This document shows, in pieces, positions 20,749 to 28,309 of a DNA stretch of 30,420 nt (positions within the stretch are counted from its first letter, which is position 1; every line of letters begins with the position of its first letter). The DNA comes from a virus. The DNA lies in the IMG/VR virus record IMGVR_UViG_3300035158_000907, positions 1 to 30,420 of that record; one strand, 5' to 3'. The notes under the pieces were generated by a model. It saw only the letters and a program-made list of their open reading frames with translations, was not told where the DNA came from and did not search any database. The position numbers were made by a program, and so were the translations under genes.

Positions 20749-22066
20749 GGCCAAAAGAAGGAATCCCATCAAAAGAAAACGAAGGAGAGATGGAGCCGCT
20801 GATACTTGCTCCCAGAGGCAGCGAGATTGATCCGGAAATTCCGGCATCTGCCAAGAAATCGGTGATCTTGAAATCTGCAATATCGATCAAAGCTCCCAAA
20901 CCTATTGTCTGGAAGAACGATTTTCCGGCCCCCAGAATGAAATCGGTGGTCAGATACCTTCTCCAGTTGTGACGAAAATGATACAAAGCTTCCACATAAC
21001 GATGAAATTGTCTTTCCAAAGACCGAATCCTCTCAAAAACTCGACCCCCAATGATGTCCAGAGGAGTGAATCCAAAAATGGATATGCTTTCAATGGCCCC
21101 GACGATCTGGGCCTGAAGAGATCGAACCGGAGCCAATGCACTTTGGATTGCTTGATTGGCAGCATTTATGGCCATTCCTTTCAGATTTCCGACGACCGAA
21201 TCAATGATTCCGGTGGCCAGAGAAGCAATATCAGGAGGGTTGATCAAGCTGAAAGCAAGCGATCCTGCTGCACCGGGAAATTTTCCAAACAGACCATTGA
21301 TTCCAATATCGATTGCGTCAAGCAGTTTACCCTTGACTTCTGAGACTGCATAGGAAACGACATTCTCAAAAATGAGATCAGGAGCAATCACACCACAGGC
21401 ATTGGTCCATGCATTGAAGGGAGAAGACAGAAAATTGGTCACTATTTGAATCTTTCCGTCCAGAATATCAATCGAATTGTTCAGCACATCAGTAATCTGA
21501 GATGCAATCTGTCCCTTGAGGTTGGCCATGAATGCTTGAGGATTTGAGGCCAGATCAAGCAAATTGAGATCAATCCCCAGAATTGAAACATCAAATGGAA
21601 GGTCTGGAATAATGCTTCCGATCGCACTTGCAATCTTGGACAAAGCAAGAGCTTGCATATCTTCAAACAGAGCAGTGATTCGTCTTTCCCATTCAATTTC
21701 CGGAATTCTCAAAGTTGGCAGAATGGGCGAAGATAACTGAAATGGAAATCCAGATAGGTCAATTGCAATACCCGCAGTATTGAGTGCATTGGCTATTGCG
21801 GCTGCCTCGTCCGAAAGACCTGCTATTGAAAGGATAGATGGAAGAGTGACTGCCGAATTCAATGCAGATACAATGTCACTCTTTTGGGGGATCAGACTCA
21901 GAGGGTCCAGAGTCGGAGCAAGGCCACCCAGATCAATCGAGCCGGAAATTCCCAGTCCTCCGATGTCAAAAGAAACATCGGAACCAAAGGAAAGATTTCC
22001 GATCGATGCCGGAAGACTTGGAATATTGAATTCCGGAACATCAAAACTGAAATAGGAATCAAGCAT
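20744..22066 (-). CDS. Unrecognised 440-residue hub-region virion protein
   Basis: I do not recognise the family. The start is the ATG at 22066, which overlaps the end of gp5 by eight bases; the open frame upstream of it is only an antisense-like extension through gp5. The protein is rich in Ile, Leu, Ser, Gly and Ala with few charges. It contains Gly-Ser-Ile strands at both ends (GLGISGSIDLGG near the start; DAGISGSISLPLGASISGSI near the end), and long amphipathic stretches between (SKIASAIGSIIPDLPFDVSI, GQIASQITDVLNNSIDILDG, SLATGIIDSVVGNLKGMAIN). A more charged segment (ERIRSLERQFHRYVEALYHF) lies before the end. Lying between gp5 and gp25, it is likely a baseplate-hub or tail-tip part; membrane contact is a possibility only. 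Confidence 0.75.
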   Translation of the reverse strand: MLDSYFSFDVPEFNIPSLPASIGNLSFGSDVSFDIGGLGISGSIDLGGLAPTLDPLSLIPQKSDIVSALNSAVTLPSILSIAGLSDEAAAIANALNTAGIAIDLSGFPFQLSSPILPTLRIPEIEWERRITALFEDMQALALSKIASAIGSIIPDLPFDVSILGIDLNLLDLASNPQAFMANLKGQIASQITDVLNNSIDILDGKIQIVTNFLSSPFNAWTNACGVIAPDLIFENVVSYAVSEVKGKLLDAIDIGINGLFGKFPGAAGSLAFSLINPPDIASLATGIIDSVVGNLKGMAINAANQAIQSALAPVRSLQAQIVGAIESISIFGFTPLDIIGGRVFERIRSLERQFHRYVEALYHFRHNWRRYLTTDFILGAGKSFFQTIGLGALIDIADFKITDFLADAGISGSISLPLGASISGSISPSFSFDGIPSFGL

Positions 22067-23240
22067 TGAGATCGATAATAGGTGCGTTGAGATCGATAAT
22101 GGAAGCCGAGTTGATCTGAATCGGACCATTGGCCGAGGTGACTTGGCCACCCAGATAAATTTCGCTGGCCGATCCTTGGGTCGATTCCTGAAGTGAACCA
22201 CCAATAGAAATTATCTCGTTGATTCCGATATTCATTGCATGATTCATTCTGTAATCTTCAATCACATCCTTGAGGACAGTCTGTCTCAATTCTCCTTCGA
22301 TCAATTCGGTACGATTTCCCTTGACATGAACATAATGATCACCTTCGATCAGAGTTCGGGCATCGCCTTCGATCGTAACATTGCAATTCCCCTTGATATT
22401 CACATTGGAGTCCCTGACCACGATTCGGTACTCGTCACCCACAATCACCACGGTCTCATCACCCTTGGGTGTCCACTCAGAATAGGTTCCGCTCTTATGC
22501 ATTGTTGAGACTCGTTCAAAATCCGGAGTCACATCAAATTCCTGAATATGCATTGTCTTCTCAGGCTCTTCCCCTTGGTCACCCGAAAATTTTTCTTTGC
22601 CTCGTCTCAAGATTCCAGAAGGATTTCCAGCTTGATCATTGACAGGCTCCAGTTCAATCTTTCGTTCAAAGGCATGAACATGATTTTTAGGATACTGAAC
22701 CTGAATGATCTCGTCCAGCGGAGGCAATTCCCATTCGTCCGCAAAGGCGATCGGAACAGGATCAAGATTCTCTCGATGCTCGTCCTTTTTCAGATAGGAA
22801 AATGATTCTTCATATTTCTTATCCTTGGAAACAGCCTCTTCAGGTGTATCAATTTGATCTACCTTGTCTCCATAAGGATATTGCTGATTAGGGTCAGAGA
22901 ATCCTACCGAATAATCAACTGATCCACTCATTGAGGGAATTGCCCCCATGATGATCGGGTCTTGAGCACTCTTCCCGTCCCTAAAAAACCCGACAACCCA
23001 TGAACCTCGTACCAGTCCGGTCGGAGATTGGCCAACTCCGCTGGTGGATGCTGATGTGACTGGCATCATTACATGAGCCCACGGAAGAGTCGTGGTCGGA
23101 ATGTATTCTTTGGACTCAGTATGGTAACCAAAGCAACGGACTCGGACCCTGCCCATCTGCTCTGGGTCCAGAACATCCTCAATGACTCCGGTGAAAAAAG
23201 AGGTGTTGAGATAATTATCTTTGGTTTCAGGTGTCAACAT
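22059..23240 (-). CDS. gp5: Baseplate hub/central spike gp5-like, without lysozyme domain
   Basis: A 393-residue protein from ATG at 23240; a TTG two codons earlier is less likely. Residues about 12-105 form a gp5/VgrG OB-fold (FFTGVIEDVLDPEQMGRVRV, then SWVVGFFRDGKSAQDPIIMG). Residues about 110-250 are a charged linker. From about 255 to the end there are short VxGxxx repeats of the triple beta-helix needle (VVRDSNVNIKGNCNVTIEGD, then VHVKGNRTELIEG), ending with a tandem IIDLNA-P-IIDLNA. T4 gp5 (575 residues) carries a lysozyme domain between these parts; here no lysozyme motif is seen, and the length fits its absence. It follows the gp27-like hub gene, the partner on which the needle sits. 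Confidence 0.88.
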   Translation of the reverse strand: MLTPETKDNYLNTSFFTGVIEDVLDPEQMGRVRVRCFGYHTESKEYIPTTTLPWAHVMMPVTSASTSGVGQSPTGLVRGSWVVGFFRDGKSAQDPIIMGAIPSMSGSVDYSVGFSDPNQQYPYGDKVDQIDTPEEAVSKDKKYEESFSYLKKDEHRENLDPVPIAFADEWELPPLDEIIQVQYPKNHVHAFERKIELEPVNDQAGNPSGILRRGKEKFSGDQGEEPEKTMHIQEFDVTPDFERVSTMHKSGTYSEWTPKGDETVVIVGDEYRIVVRDSNVNIKGNCNVTIEGDARTLIEGDHYVHVKGNRTELIEGELRQTVLKDVIEDYRMNHAMNIGINEIISIGGSLQESTQGSASEIYLGGQVTSANGPIQINSASIIDLNAPIIDLNA

Positions 23241-23246
23241 AATCAA

Positions 23247-24617
23247 CTATCTTGGAAAACTGTCTCGTTTGACTCGGATTCTTACAAAGTATTCACGGTT
23301 TTTGAATTCATGAATTGCCGAAGTCACAATGTATTTACCCGAAAGATGTCGATCAATAAGATCGTCCTGACCGACCTGTTCTGGATCAACCGCCCGAGGA
23401 AATTCAAGTTCAATCTTGGTTCCAGCCTTCAAATCCATATCTCCAAAAAGAACCAGATCATGGACATAGGTATTGAAGACGCCTTCAAACGCATTGAGAC
23501 GGTAAATGGAATCTGATGACAAAGAGGTAGAATAGTTCTGGAAACTTCCTTCAAAGGCTGAACTATTGGTTGCGATATGTTCCATATAGGAGAAGAAATT
23601 GGCTCCCATTTCTTCTTCCTGTTCGGTCGGAGCCGGAGCCGAGAAACTCTGATTCAGATAGGAATTGTTGAGTAAAATCTGTGGCTCAAATGGAGGAGGA
23701 GGTTCCAGAACACTGCGACCTTCCAGTGTTGAGGAAAGTGGAAATTGGCCGGGATAGGAATAGTATTTTCGGGAGAATGATTTCTGAGCGATGTCCAGAT
23801 AGTTGTTTTCGGAAGCAAATGTTCCTTTTTCAGACGGAAAATATTTGGACAGATTGAGGTCGGACGAAACATCAACGATTCTTCGGCGACGAGATTCGTA
23901 GTCCAGTTCGGTAGCTACATCATTCCGAAAATCCCGGCTATCAATGTATCTGTCATAGACCTGATCGTTGGCGATAACAGTATGGGATTTCAGGTTGATA
24001 ATTCCGTCAATTGTCTGAAAGAGGTAAAAAGGTGCAAACTGACCATCAAAGGTACGGCGTCGAAACCAGTCAGCAGCTTGCATAGGTGGCTGGATGTTGA
24101 TAATACCCTGTCCCTTAGATATTGCAGCACCCTGTACATTCAAAGACTGACCAAAGGCATCCTGATAAATCTTGACAATCTGATCAGAAGTCGGTCCTTT
24201 CCAGAATCTTGAAATCTTCTGCTGGGAATTTCGAAATGCATGGGGCGAAATCCCCCTCAAGGTGTAGACTTGAGTATGTTGCTCTTTGGGTCGACCAAAA
24301 ACAGGATATTCGGTCAGATAAAATTCCAGCGAGATTCTCTGGTCTGGTCCGTTTTCACCCGATTGACGATAGACCGAAATGCGAATGGTTTCCTGTCCGT
24401 AGAGTGGAAGAGTTTCCAGAAGATTGACATTGTCCTTGACAGAAAGAGAACAGAAAAGAGAAGGACTGTACAAACTTTCGGTAATTGAGAACTCAGTCAC
24501 CAGATTCTGGATGTCCGCAGTCTCCCCGATTTTGTTGGTGATCACAATTTCATCAATCAGAAATGCTGACGGAACCAGAGCGACTCCGTCTGGAGTGATA
24601 TTCTTGAGCCGACTCAT
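23247..24617 (-). CDS. Baseplate hub protein gp27-like
   Basis: A 456-residue protein in the position of T4 gp27 (391 residues), directly before gp5. The N-terminal domain (NLVTEFSITESLYSPSLFCS, then LPLYGQETIRISVYRQSG) is the strand order of hub proteins of the gp27/gpD/VgrG group, and WKGPTSDQIVKIYQDAFG and AADWFRRRTFDGQFAPFYLF follow the pattern of the next domain. The C-terminus (LKAGTKIELEFPRA, then HLSGKYIVTSAIHEFKNREY) closes the hub barrel. gp27 trimers form the cup linking tail tube and spike. A proline-rich and glutamate-rich loop (LEPPPPFEPQ, PAPTEQEEEMG) in the middle is an extra of this phage group. gp27 identity is by pattern and position, not by a search. Confidence 0.82.
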   Translation of the reverse strand: MSRLKNITPDGVALVPSAFLIDEIVITNKIGETADIQNLVTEFSITESLYSPSLFCSLSVKDNVNLLETLPLYGQETIRISVYRQSGENGPDQRISLEFYLTEYPVFGRPKEQHTQVYTLRGISPHAFRNSQQKISRFWKGPTSDQIVKIYQDAFGQSLNVQGAAISKGQGIINIQPPMQAADWFRRRTFDGQFAPFYLFQTIDGIINLKSHTVIANDQVYDRYIDSRDFRNDVATELDYESRRRRIVDVSSDLNLSKYFPSEKGTFASENNYLDIAQKSFSRKYYSYPGQFPLSSTLEGRSVLEPPPPFEPQILLNNSYLNQSFSAPAPTEQEEEMGANFFSYMEHIATNSSAFEGSFQNYSTSLSSDSIYRLNAFEGVFNTYVHDLVLFGDMDLKAGTKIELEFPRAVDPEQVGQDDLIDRHLSGKYIVTSAIHEFKNREYFVRIRVKRDSFPR

Positions 24618-24629
24618 GATGATAATATG

Positions 24630-25700
24630 TTAGGCCGAAAGTCTTCCGGTTGATGTCAATGTCTGTTGAAATCGTCGAGAAAATGTTCGAATCAAGCTTG
24701 GTTCAATCACTCGAATCAATCGGCGTTGGAAGTTTTTCTGTTCTTCTGCCTCATAGTTGGTCAACGGAAATCCTTCATTATTGAGAACGCAGAATAAGGG
24801 ACAGATAGGATCACCATTGATATCCAGAAAAGTCCGAGGAGCGTTGGCTGCATTGTTGTAGAGTTGGCTTGGCTCAAAACGAAGTCTGTCCATAAAGGCA
24901 TCTTTGAGTTCTTGGGCCGTAGTCGCCTGAAGAGCTTGCTGATATTCTTCGGTGTACAGATTGTAATTTTCGGCCAGATTGCGAAGCCAGTTATCTCGAA
25001 CCGAGATCAGCCATTCAAAATCTCCGGCTGGATTCTCTCCGGTCAGAAAGAAAACCAGGTTTCGATTGGGATTAGACGAGAAAAAGAATCGATCCTGATT
25101 ATTGTAAACCCAGAGTTGAAATTTTCGAGAGTCAAATTCAGCAATCTGAGCACCTCTTTCTGGTTCGGTCGAAATTTCTCGACGAACCCGAAGACCCTCA
25201 TACTTGTAATCAATACCTTGAATGGTGTTTTCCCCCGAAAATACAGTTGTTGAGAATCCGAAAATGGTAGAGATGACATTCTGAAGATCATAACTTGGTC
25301 CCGGCAGATTCAAGTCAATTGAATCCAGATTTGTTGAGTTGAGATCAAGGCTGGTATTTTCAGTGGAAGGTGGAATGACTGCAACTCCATAACCTTCATA
25401 TTTGCGTCGAATAAACTCTTCAAATTCATAGGACGAAAGAGGCCACTCCTTCATTCCGTCCTTGAGACGATCATTGACAATAAAGAAGGTCCAATAAAAA
25501 TTGGGTGTATTGTAAAGTTTGGCCGATACGATATCAGGACGATCACCGTCTTCGATTTCGTACCATTGATAGTTGGCATAATTGTCCAGAGCCACATCAT
25601 TGACATCAACAAAACGAAACATATCGGTGTAGGACACAATGTTTCCATTGCCCAGAGGATCAATGTCAACCGAAGGAAATTGAGAGAAGAAGGTAGCCAT
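24630..25700 (-). CDS. gp53: Baseplate wedge protein gp53
   Basis: A 356-residue protein. The N-terminal 110 residues carry the gp53 family pattern: YTDMFRFVDV, YQWYEIEDGDRPDIVSAKLY, NTPNFYWTFFIVNDRLKDGM, WPLSSYEFEEFIRRKY. In T4 gp53 joins neighbouring wedges around the hub through a LysM-like fold. T4 gp53 is 196 residues; here a C-terminal extension of about 200 residues follows, with a charged region (NLAENYNLYTEEYQQALQAT) and a basic end (IRTFSRRFQQTLTSTGRLSA). It starts eight bases after the gp48 stop and is followed by the hub genes, so wedge and hub parts come from one transcript. Confidence 0.9.
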   Translation of the reverse strand: MATFFSQFPSVDIDPLGNGNIVSYTDMFRFVDVNDVALDNYANYQWYEIEDGDRPDIVSAKLYNTPNFYWTFFIVNDRLKDGMKEWPLSSYEFEEFIRRKYEGYGVAVIPPSTENTSLDLNSTNLDSIDLNLPGPSYDLQNVISTIFGFSTTVFSGENTIQGIDYKYEGLRVRREISTEPERGAQIAEFDSRKFQLWVYNNQDRFFFSSNPNRNLVFFLTGENPAGDFEWLISVRDNWLRNLAENYNLYTEEYQQALQATTAQELKDAFMDRLRFEPSQLYNNAANAPRTFLDINGDPICPLFCVLNNEGFPLTNYEAEEQKNFQRRLIRVIEPSLIRTFSRRFQQTLTSTGRLSA

Positions 25701-25708
25701 AATGACTT

Positions 25709-26605
25709 TTATGGAGATCGAGCAATCTTGTTATGGAAATTTGCGCTTGGATTGAGACGAAGTGAACCCCTGCGAGAATCACCTCGTTCAAAATCCTGAC
25801 GAATGAGAGTTCGCGTTTCCTGAAAATTGAGGGTGAAATCAATCTCGACCGGAGCCCCGTCTCTTCGAAACATACTTGACGAGCTGTTCAGATTGGTTGT
25901 CATTCCGGTCAGATAGCATTCATAGATTTTGGGGATGAACTGATTTTCCATAATGCCTCTCTCGGCCTCGGAAAATGTGTCAAAAAACTTGATCGTCCAG
26001 ATGTCAGGATAATTGAGTACAATGTTATCATCAGAATTGTCCGACTCTGGATAGGTGTAGTAACGGAAAGTCTCATGAATATCACGAATTCGTTTGGAAT
26101 CTTCGGGTGATCTTCCGACCAATTTGAATGTGAACGAAAAATTTCGAAGAGTAACTCCGGTGAAAGTCGTGTTGGTATTGGGATTGGCGATTCGTTTGGT
26201 CGAAAAGAGTGCGGCTTGTCCGAGTTCAGTTTGGGAAGCAAATCCTGAAACCGCAACTCGAGCAACCTTGGATGATTTTGGGGTGAATTCGCCTTGAAAT
26301 GCATCTTTGAGGGTCTGGGTAAAACCTTCGTCCAATGCATTGGTGGCTAGATCAGACACTGTCTTGCCGATGAATCCCAGATCAATGGTTGAATATTCGG
26401 CCCCGTCGGAAAATGAAAGACCTTCCGGAATTGGAAGATAGATATTGACATTGGATTTCACGGTCCCAAATCTCATAAAGGGGCGACTTCGATTGTACTT
26501 TAGAGCTTCGCTGATACTGTCATCCAACTCATAGGGAAATGAATAATTGACAGCAAGTTTGTTGACTACCGATTCATTGGTAAGTGGTGTGGTAAGACTT
26601 GGCAT
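25709..26605 (-). CDS. gp48: Baseplate tail-tube cap gp48-like
   Basis: A 298-residue protein at the start of the minus-strand unit. The C-terminal half carries the tube-like pattern: FTGVTLRNFSFTFKLVGRSP, then DNIVLNYPDIWTIKFF, then FIPKIYECYLTGMTTNLN, and the very end APVEIDFTLNFQETRTLIR. This matches gp48 of T4-like phages (T4 gp48 is 364 residues), which with gp54 caps the baseplate and starts the tail tube. The N-terminus (SVVNKLAVNYSFPYELDDSI) is phage-specific. No Shine-Dalgarno is seen; an ATAAATA motif lies nine bases upstream and another perfect TATAAATA about 84 bases upstream, inside the divergent gp4 gene. Confidence 0.88.
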   Translation of the reverse strand: MPSLTTPLTNESVVNKLAVNYSFPYELDDSISEALKYNRSRPFMRFGTVKSNVNIYLPIPEGLSFSDGAEYSTIDLGFIGKTVSDLATNALDEGFTQTLKDAFQGEFTPKSSKVARVAVSGFASQTELGQAALFSTKRIANPNTNTTFTGVTLRNFSFTFKLVGRSPEDSKRIRDIHETFRYYTYPESDNSDDNIVLNYPDIWTIKFFDTFSEAERGIMENQFIPKIYECYLTGMTTNLNSSSSMFRRDGAPVEIDFTLNFQETRTLIRQDFERGDSRRGSLRLNPSANFHNKIARSP

Positions 26606-26612
26606 ATAAATA
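26605..26612 (+). promoter_or_regulatory. Late promoter core for gp4 (plus strand)
   Basis: A perfect TATAAATA followed by CTTATTT, eleven bases before the ATG of gp4. By T4 rules transcription would start near 26618, giving a leader of about six bases. It faces a minus-strand copy two bases away. Confidence 0.6.
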
Positions 26613-26614
26613 CT

Positions 26615-26622
26615 TATTTATC
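26615..26622 (-). promoter_or_regulatory. Late promoter core for gp48 (minus strand, facing)
   Basis: The minus strand reads GATAAATAAG, nine bases before the ATG at 26605. It lies two bases from the plus-strand TATAAATA, and together they form a near-palindrome with one mismatch in eight. Expected start sites would give overlapping divergent RNAs. Confidence 0.5.
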
Positions 26623-26623
26623 T

Positions 26624-27082
26624 ATGACCTACAAAGGTAAATATCGAGTCAAGTATCCCCAGAAGTACAAAGGAGATCATACACAGGTTATTTATAGATC
26701 ATTCTGGGAACGACAAGTTTTCAGATGGTGCGAGGAAAATTCAAATGTTCAATGGTGGAATTCTGAATCCGTTGTTATCCCCTATCGGTGTGCAACTGAT
26801 AATCGTTTTCATAGGTATTTTCTTGACCTACAAATACGGTTTACTAATGGTGAAATTATATGTGTTGAGATCAAACCTAAAATTCAAACTGAGCAGCCTC
26901 GTCCCAAAAAGGGCAAGACCAAGAAAAGACTCACCGAGGAAACTCTGATCTATGCCAAGAATGTTTCCAAATGGGAAGCAGCCGAATCTTTCTGTAAAGC
27001 AAGAGGCTGGAAATTTCAGATATGGAATGAAGAAACTCTTCAAGCAATGGGCATCAAACTCATGATGAATCGCAATAAATAA
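26624..27082 (+). CDS. gp4: Head completion protein gp4 (gp50), endonuclease-like fold
   Basis: A 152-residue protein, almost the length of T4 gp4 (150). Family marks are HTQVIYRSFWERQVFRWCEE, then VQWWNSESVVIPY, then FHRYFLDLQIRF and ICVEIKPK. The residues Glu29, Asp68 and the Glu-x-Lys at 82-84 match a PD-(D/E)xK/TnsA-like nuclease core. gp4 acts after DNA packaging to complete the head before the neck is added; whether it cuts DNA is uncertain. The C-terminal half is basic (RPKKGKTKKRLTEETLIYAK). It opens the plus-strand unit and its stop codon overlaps the next gene's late promoter. Confidence 0.9.
   Translation: MTYKGKYRVKYPQKYKGDHTQVIYRSFWERQVFRWCEENSNVQWWNSESVVIPYRCATDNRFHRYFLDLQIRFTNGEIICVEIKPKIQTEQPRPKKGKTKKRLTEETLIYAKNVSKWEAAESFCKARGWKFQIWNEETLQAMGIKLMMNRNK
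26689..26696 (-). promoter_or_regulatory. Perfect minus-strand late promoter core inside gp4
   Basis: The minus strand reads TATAAATAACC, the same extended form as the gp25 promoter. It would give gp48 a leader of about 77 bases. The codons belong to a conserved part of gp4 (VIYRS), so a coding coincidence cannot be excluded. Confidence 0.5.
27074..27081 (+). promoter_or_regulatory. Late promoter core overlapping the gp4 stop
   Basis: The plus strand reads CGC AAT AAA TAA G, the last codons and stop of gp4, giving AATAAATA. The ATG at 27092 follows ten bases after the motif. Confidence 0.5.
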
Positions 27083-27091
27083 GACTGAATT

Positions 27092-27733
27092 ATGCCAACA
27101 ATCGACCGCAGAACAAGTGCTATTCTGGATCGTTACACCCAGCGAGCCCGTCAAGCCGACACCAAGCCTTTCACACAGGAATCTCTGGACTGGTACATGA
27201 AGAAAGTGGCCTTTCTTCGTCGTTCGCCTTCCCGAAGAAAGCTCCTTCAGGACGACGATGTCATTCCGGTGACCAGCCGCCAGATGATCGGCAAAATGTA
27301 TATGTTTTTCTATGATCCCAAATGGAAAAAAAAGTTGCCCTATTATGACACTTTCCCTTTGATCTTTCTGGTCGATCGTCCCAAAAACAGACCGGGACGG
27401 GGTAAAGGATTCTATGGTCTCAATCTCCATTACCTCAAACCTCGGACTCGGGCTTACTTTGTAGATACTCTTTACAGCAACTATGTGTCAAACGACAAAC
27501 TGGACGGAAACACAAGACTAAGAATTTCTTATCAGATTCTCAAGAATGCTTCCAGACTCAAAGCATTCCGTCCGACCTTCAAGCATTATCTTCCGGCCCA
27601 TATTGAGAGCCGAATCGTGATGATTCCGGCAGATCAATGGGAGACTGCTATTTTCTTGCCCACCCAATCCTTTCGGAAGGCCAGTCGTTCCAAGGTTTGG
27701 GGAGATTCTGAACAAATCATTGATCCTGTATGA
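27092..27733 (+). CDS. Conserved T4-like phage protein, function not recognised
   Basis: A 213-residue, strongly basic protein. I recognise the block RQMIGKMYMFFYDPKWKKKL, PYYDTFPLIFLVD, GKGFYGLNLHYLKPRTRAYF as one conserved next to head/tail completion genes in T4-like marine phages, but not its function. The sequence starts with a helical basic part (SLDWYMKKVAFLRRSPSRRK) and ends KASRSKVWGD. It lies between gp4 and a tail-tube-family gene, so a role in head completion, DNA-end handling or the neck is plausible. A gp2 (DNA end protector) role is a guess with no motif support. The stop is one base from the next ATG. Confidence 0.75.
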   Translation: MPTIDRRTSAILDRYTQRARQADTKPFTQESLDWYMKKVAFLRRSPSRRKLLQDDDVIPVTSRQMIGKMYMFFYDPKWKKKLPYYDTFPLIFLVDRPKNRPGRGKGFYGLNLHYLKPRTRAYFVDTLYSNYVSNDKLDGNTRLRISYQILKNASRLKAFRPTFKHYLPAHIESRIVMIPADQWETAIFLPTQSFRKASRSKVWGDSEQIIDPV

Positions 27734-27734
27734 T

Positions 27735-28289
27735 ATGATTGATCAACTCAAATCTATTATCGGAAAGAGAGGTGGATTGGCTCGCAATAATCTCTTTGAA
27801 GCTTCCATCTTTCCTCCTACAGGCATCAATTTCTCGGTCCTTCGGGATGTACCTATTTTGTGTGAAAGTACATCTCTGCCGGGACGCCAGATCACATCCT
27901 TTGAGTATCCTCTTTTTTCGTTTCGTCAGGATGTCAAGGTGCCCAACGGATATTTGAATGCTGACCTTGATGTCACCTTTCTGATGACCAACGATTTTTC
28001 GATCAAAGAGCTTTTTGAAGTGTGGTCAGATTTTGTTATTGATAATCGAAGTTACACGATCAACTATGTTCGTGATTATTGTGGCACAGTCCGGATTCGA
28101 AGCTTGAACCAGAAGAAAGAGAAAAACTATGAAGTGATTTTGCTCAATGCATGGCCGATCACTTTGAATCCAATTGATCTTGATAATCAGACAACTGATG
28201 ACTACATTCGATTTCAAGTAACCTTCACCTTTGAAGACTTTGAGACCGTTTTCTTTGGGAACACTCCCAATGAAATCTTTCAACCCTAA
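27735..28289 (+). CDS. Tail-tube-family protein, gp54 candidate
   Basis: A 184-residue protein from ATG at 27735, one base after the upstream stop; a TTG five codons earlier is less likely. The pattern LARNNLFEASIFPP, PILCESTSLPGRQI, FEYPLFSF.QDVKVP, FLMTNDFSIKELFEVW, INYVRDYCGTVRI, NYEVILLNAWPITLNPIDLD, RFQVTFTFEDFE is that of the tail-tube fold (T4 gp19, gp48 and gp54 are related). The length is closer to gp19 (163) than to T4 gp54 (320), but the neighbours are baseplate and hub genes, and the tube gene normally sits beside the sheath gene gp18, absent here. I therefore favour a tube-initiator role (gp54), with a second tube protein as the alternative. Confidence 0.75.
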   Translation: MIDQLKSIIGKRGGLARNNLFEASIFPPTGINFSVLRDVPILCESTSLPGRQITSFEYPLFSFRQDVKVPNGYLNADLDVTFLMTNDFSIKELFEVWSDFVIDNRSYTINYVRDYCGTVRIRSLNQKKEKNYEVILLNAWPITLNPIDLDNQTTDDYIRFQVTFTFEDFETVFFGNTPNEIFQP

Positions 28290-28309
28290 TAATATTATCA
28301 TACACAATT

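Noticed and set aside
22067-22204. N-terminal extension of the 440-residue protein
   Set aside because: The extension overlaps gp5 in another frame and is arginine/serine-rich shadow sequence; the ATG at 22066 fits a usual short overlap.
26828-27430. 200-codon minus-strand open frame across gp4 and its neighbour
   Set aside because: It is antisense to two supported genes, spans their boundary, and has no recognisable protein pattern or promoter.
28290-28309. AT-rich palindrome-like stretch AATAATATTATC before gp26
   Set aside because: It lacks the ATAAATA core and has too few pairs for a terminator; it is most likely simple AT-rich spacer.
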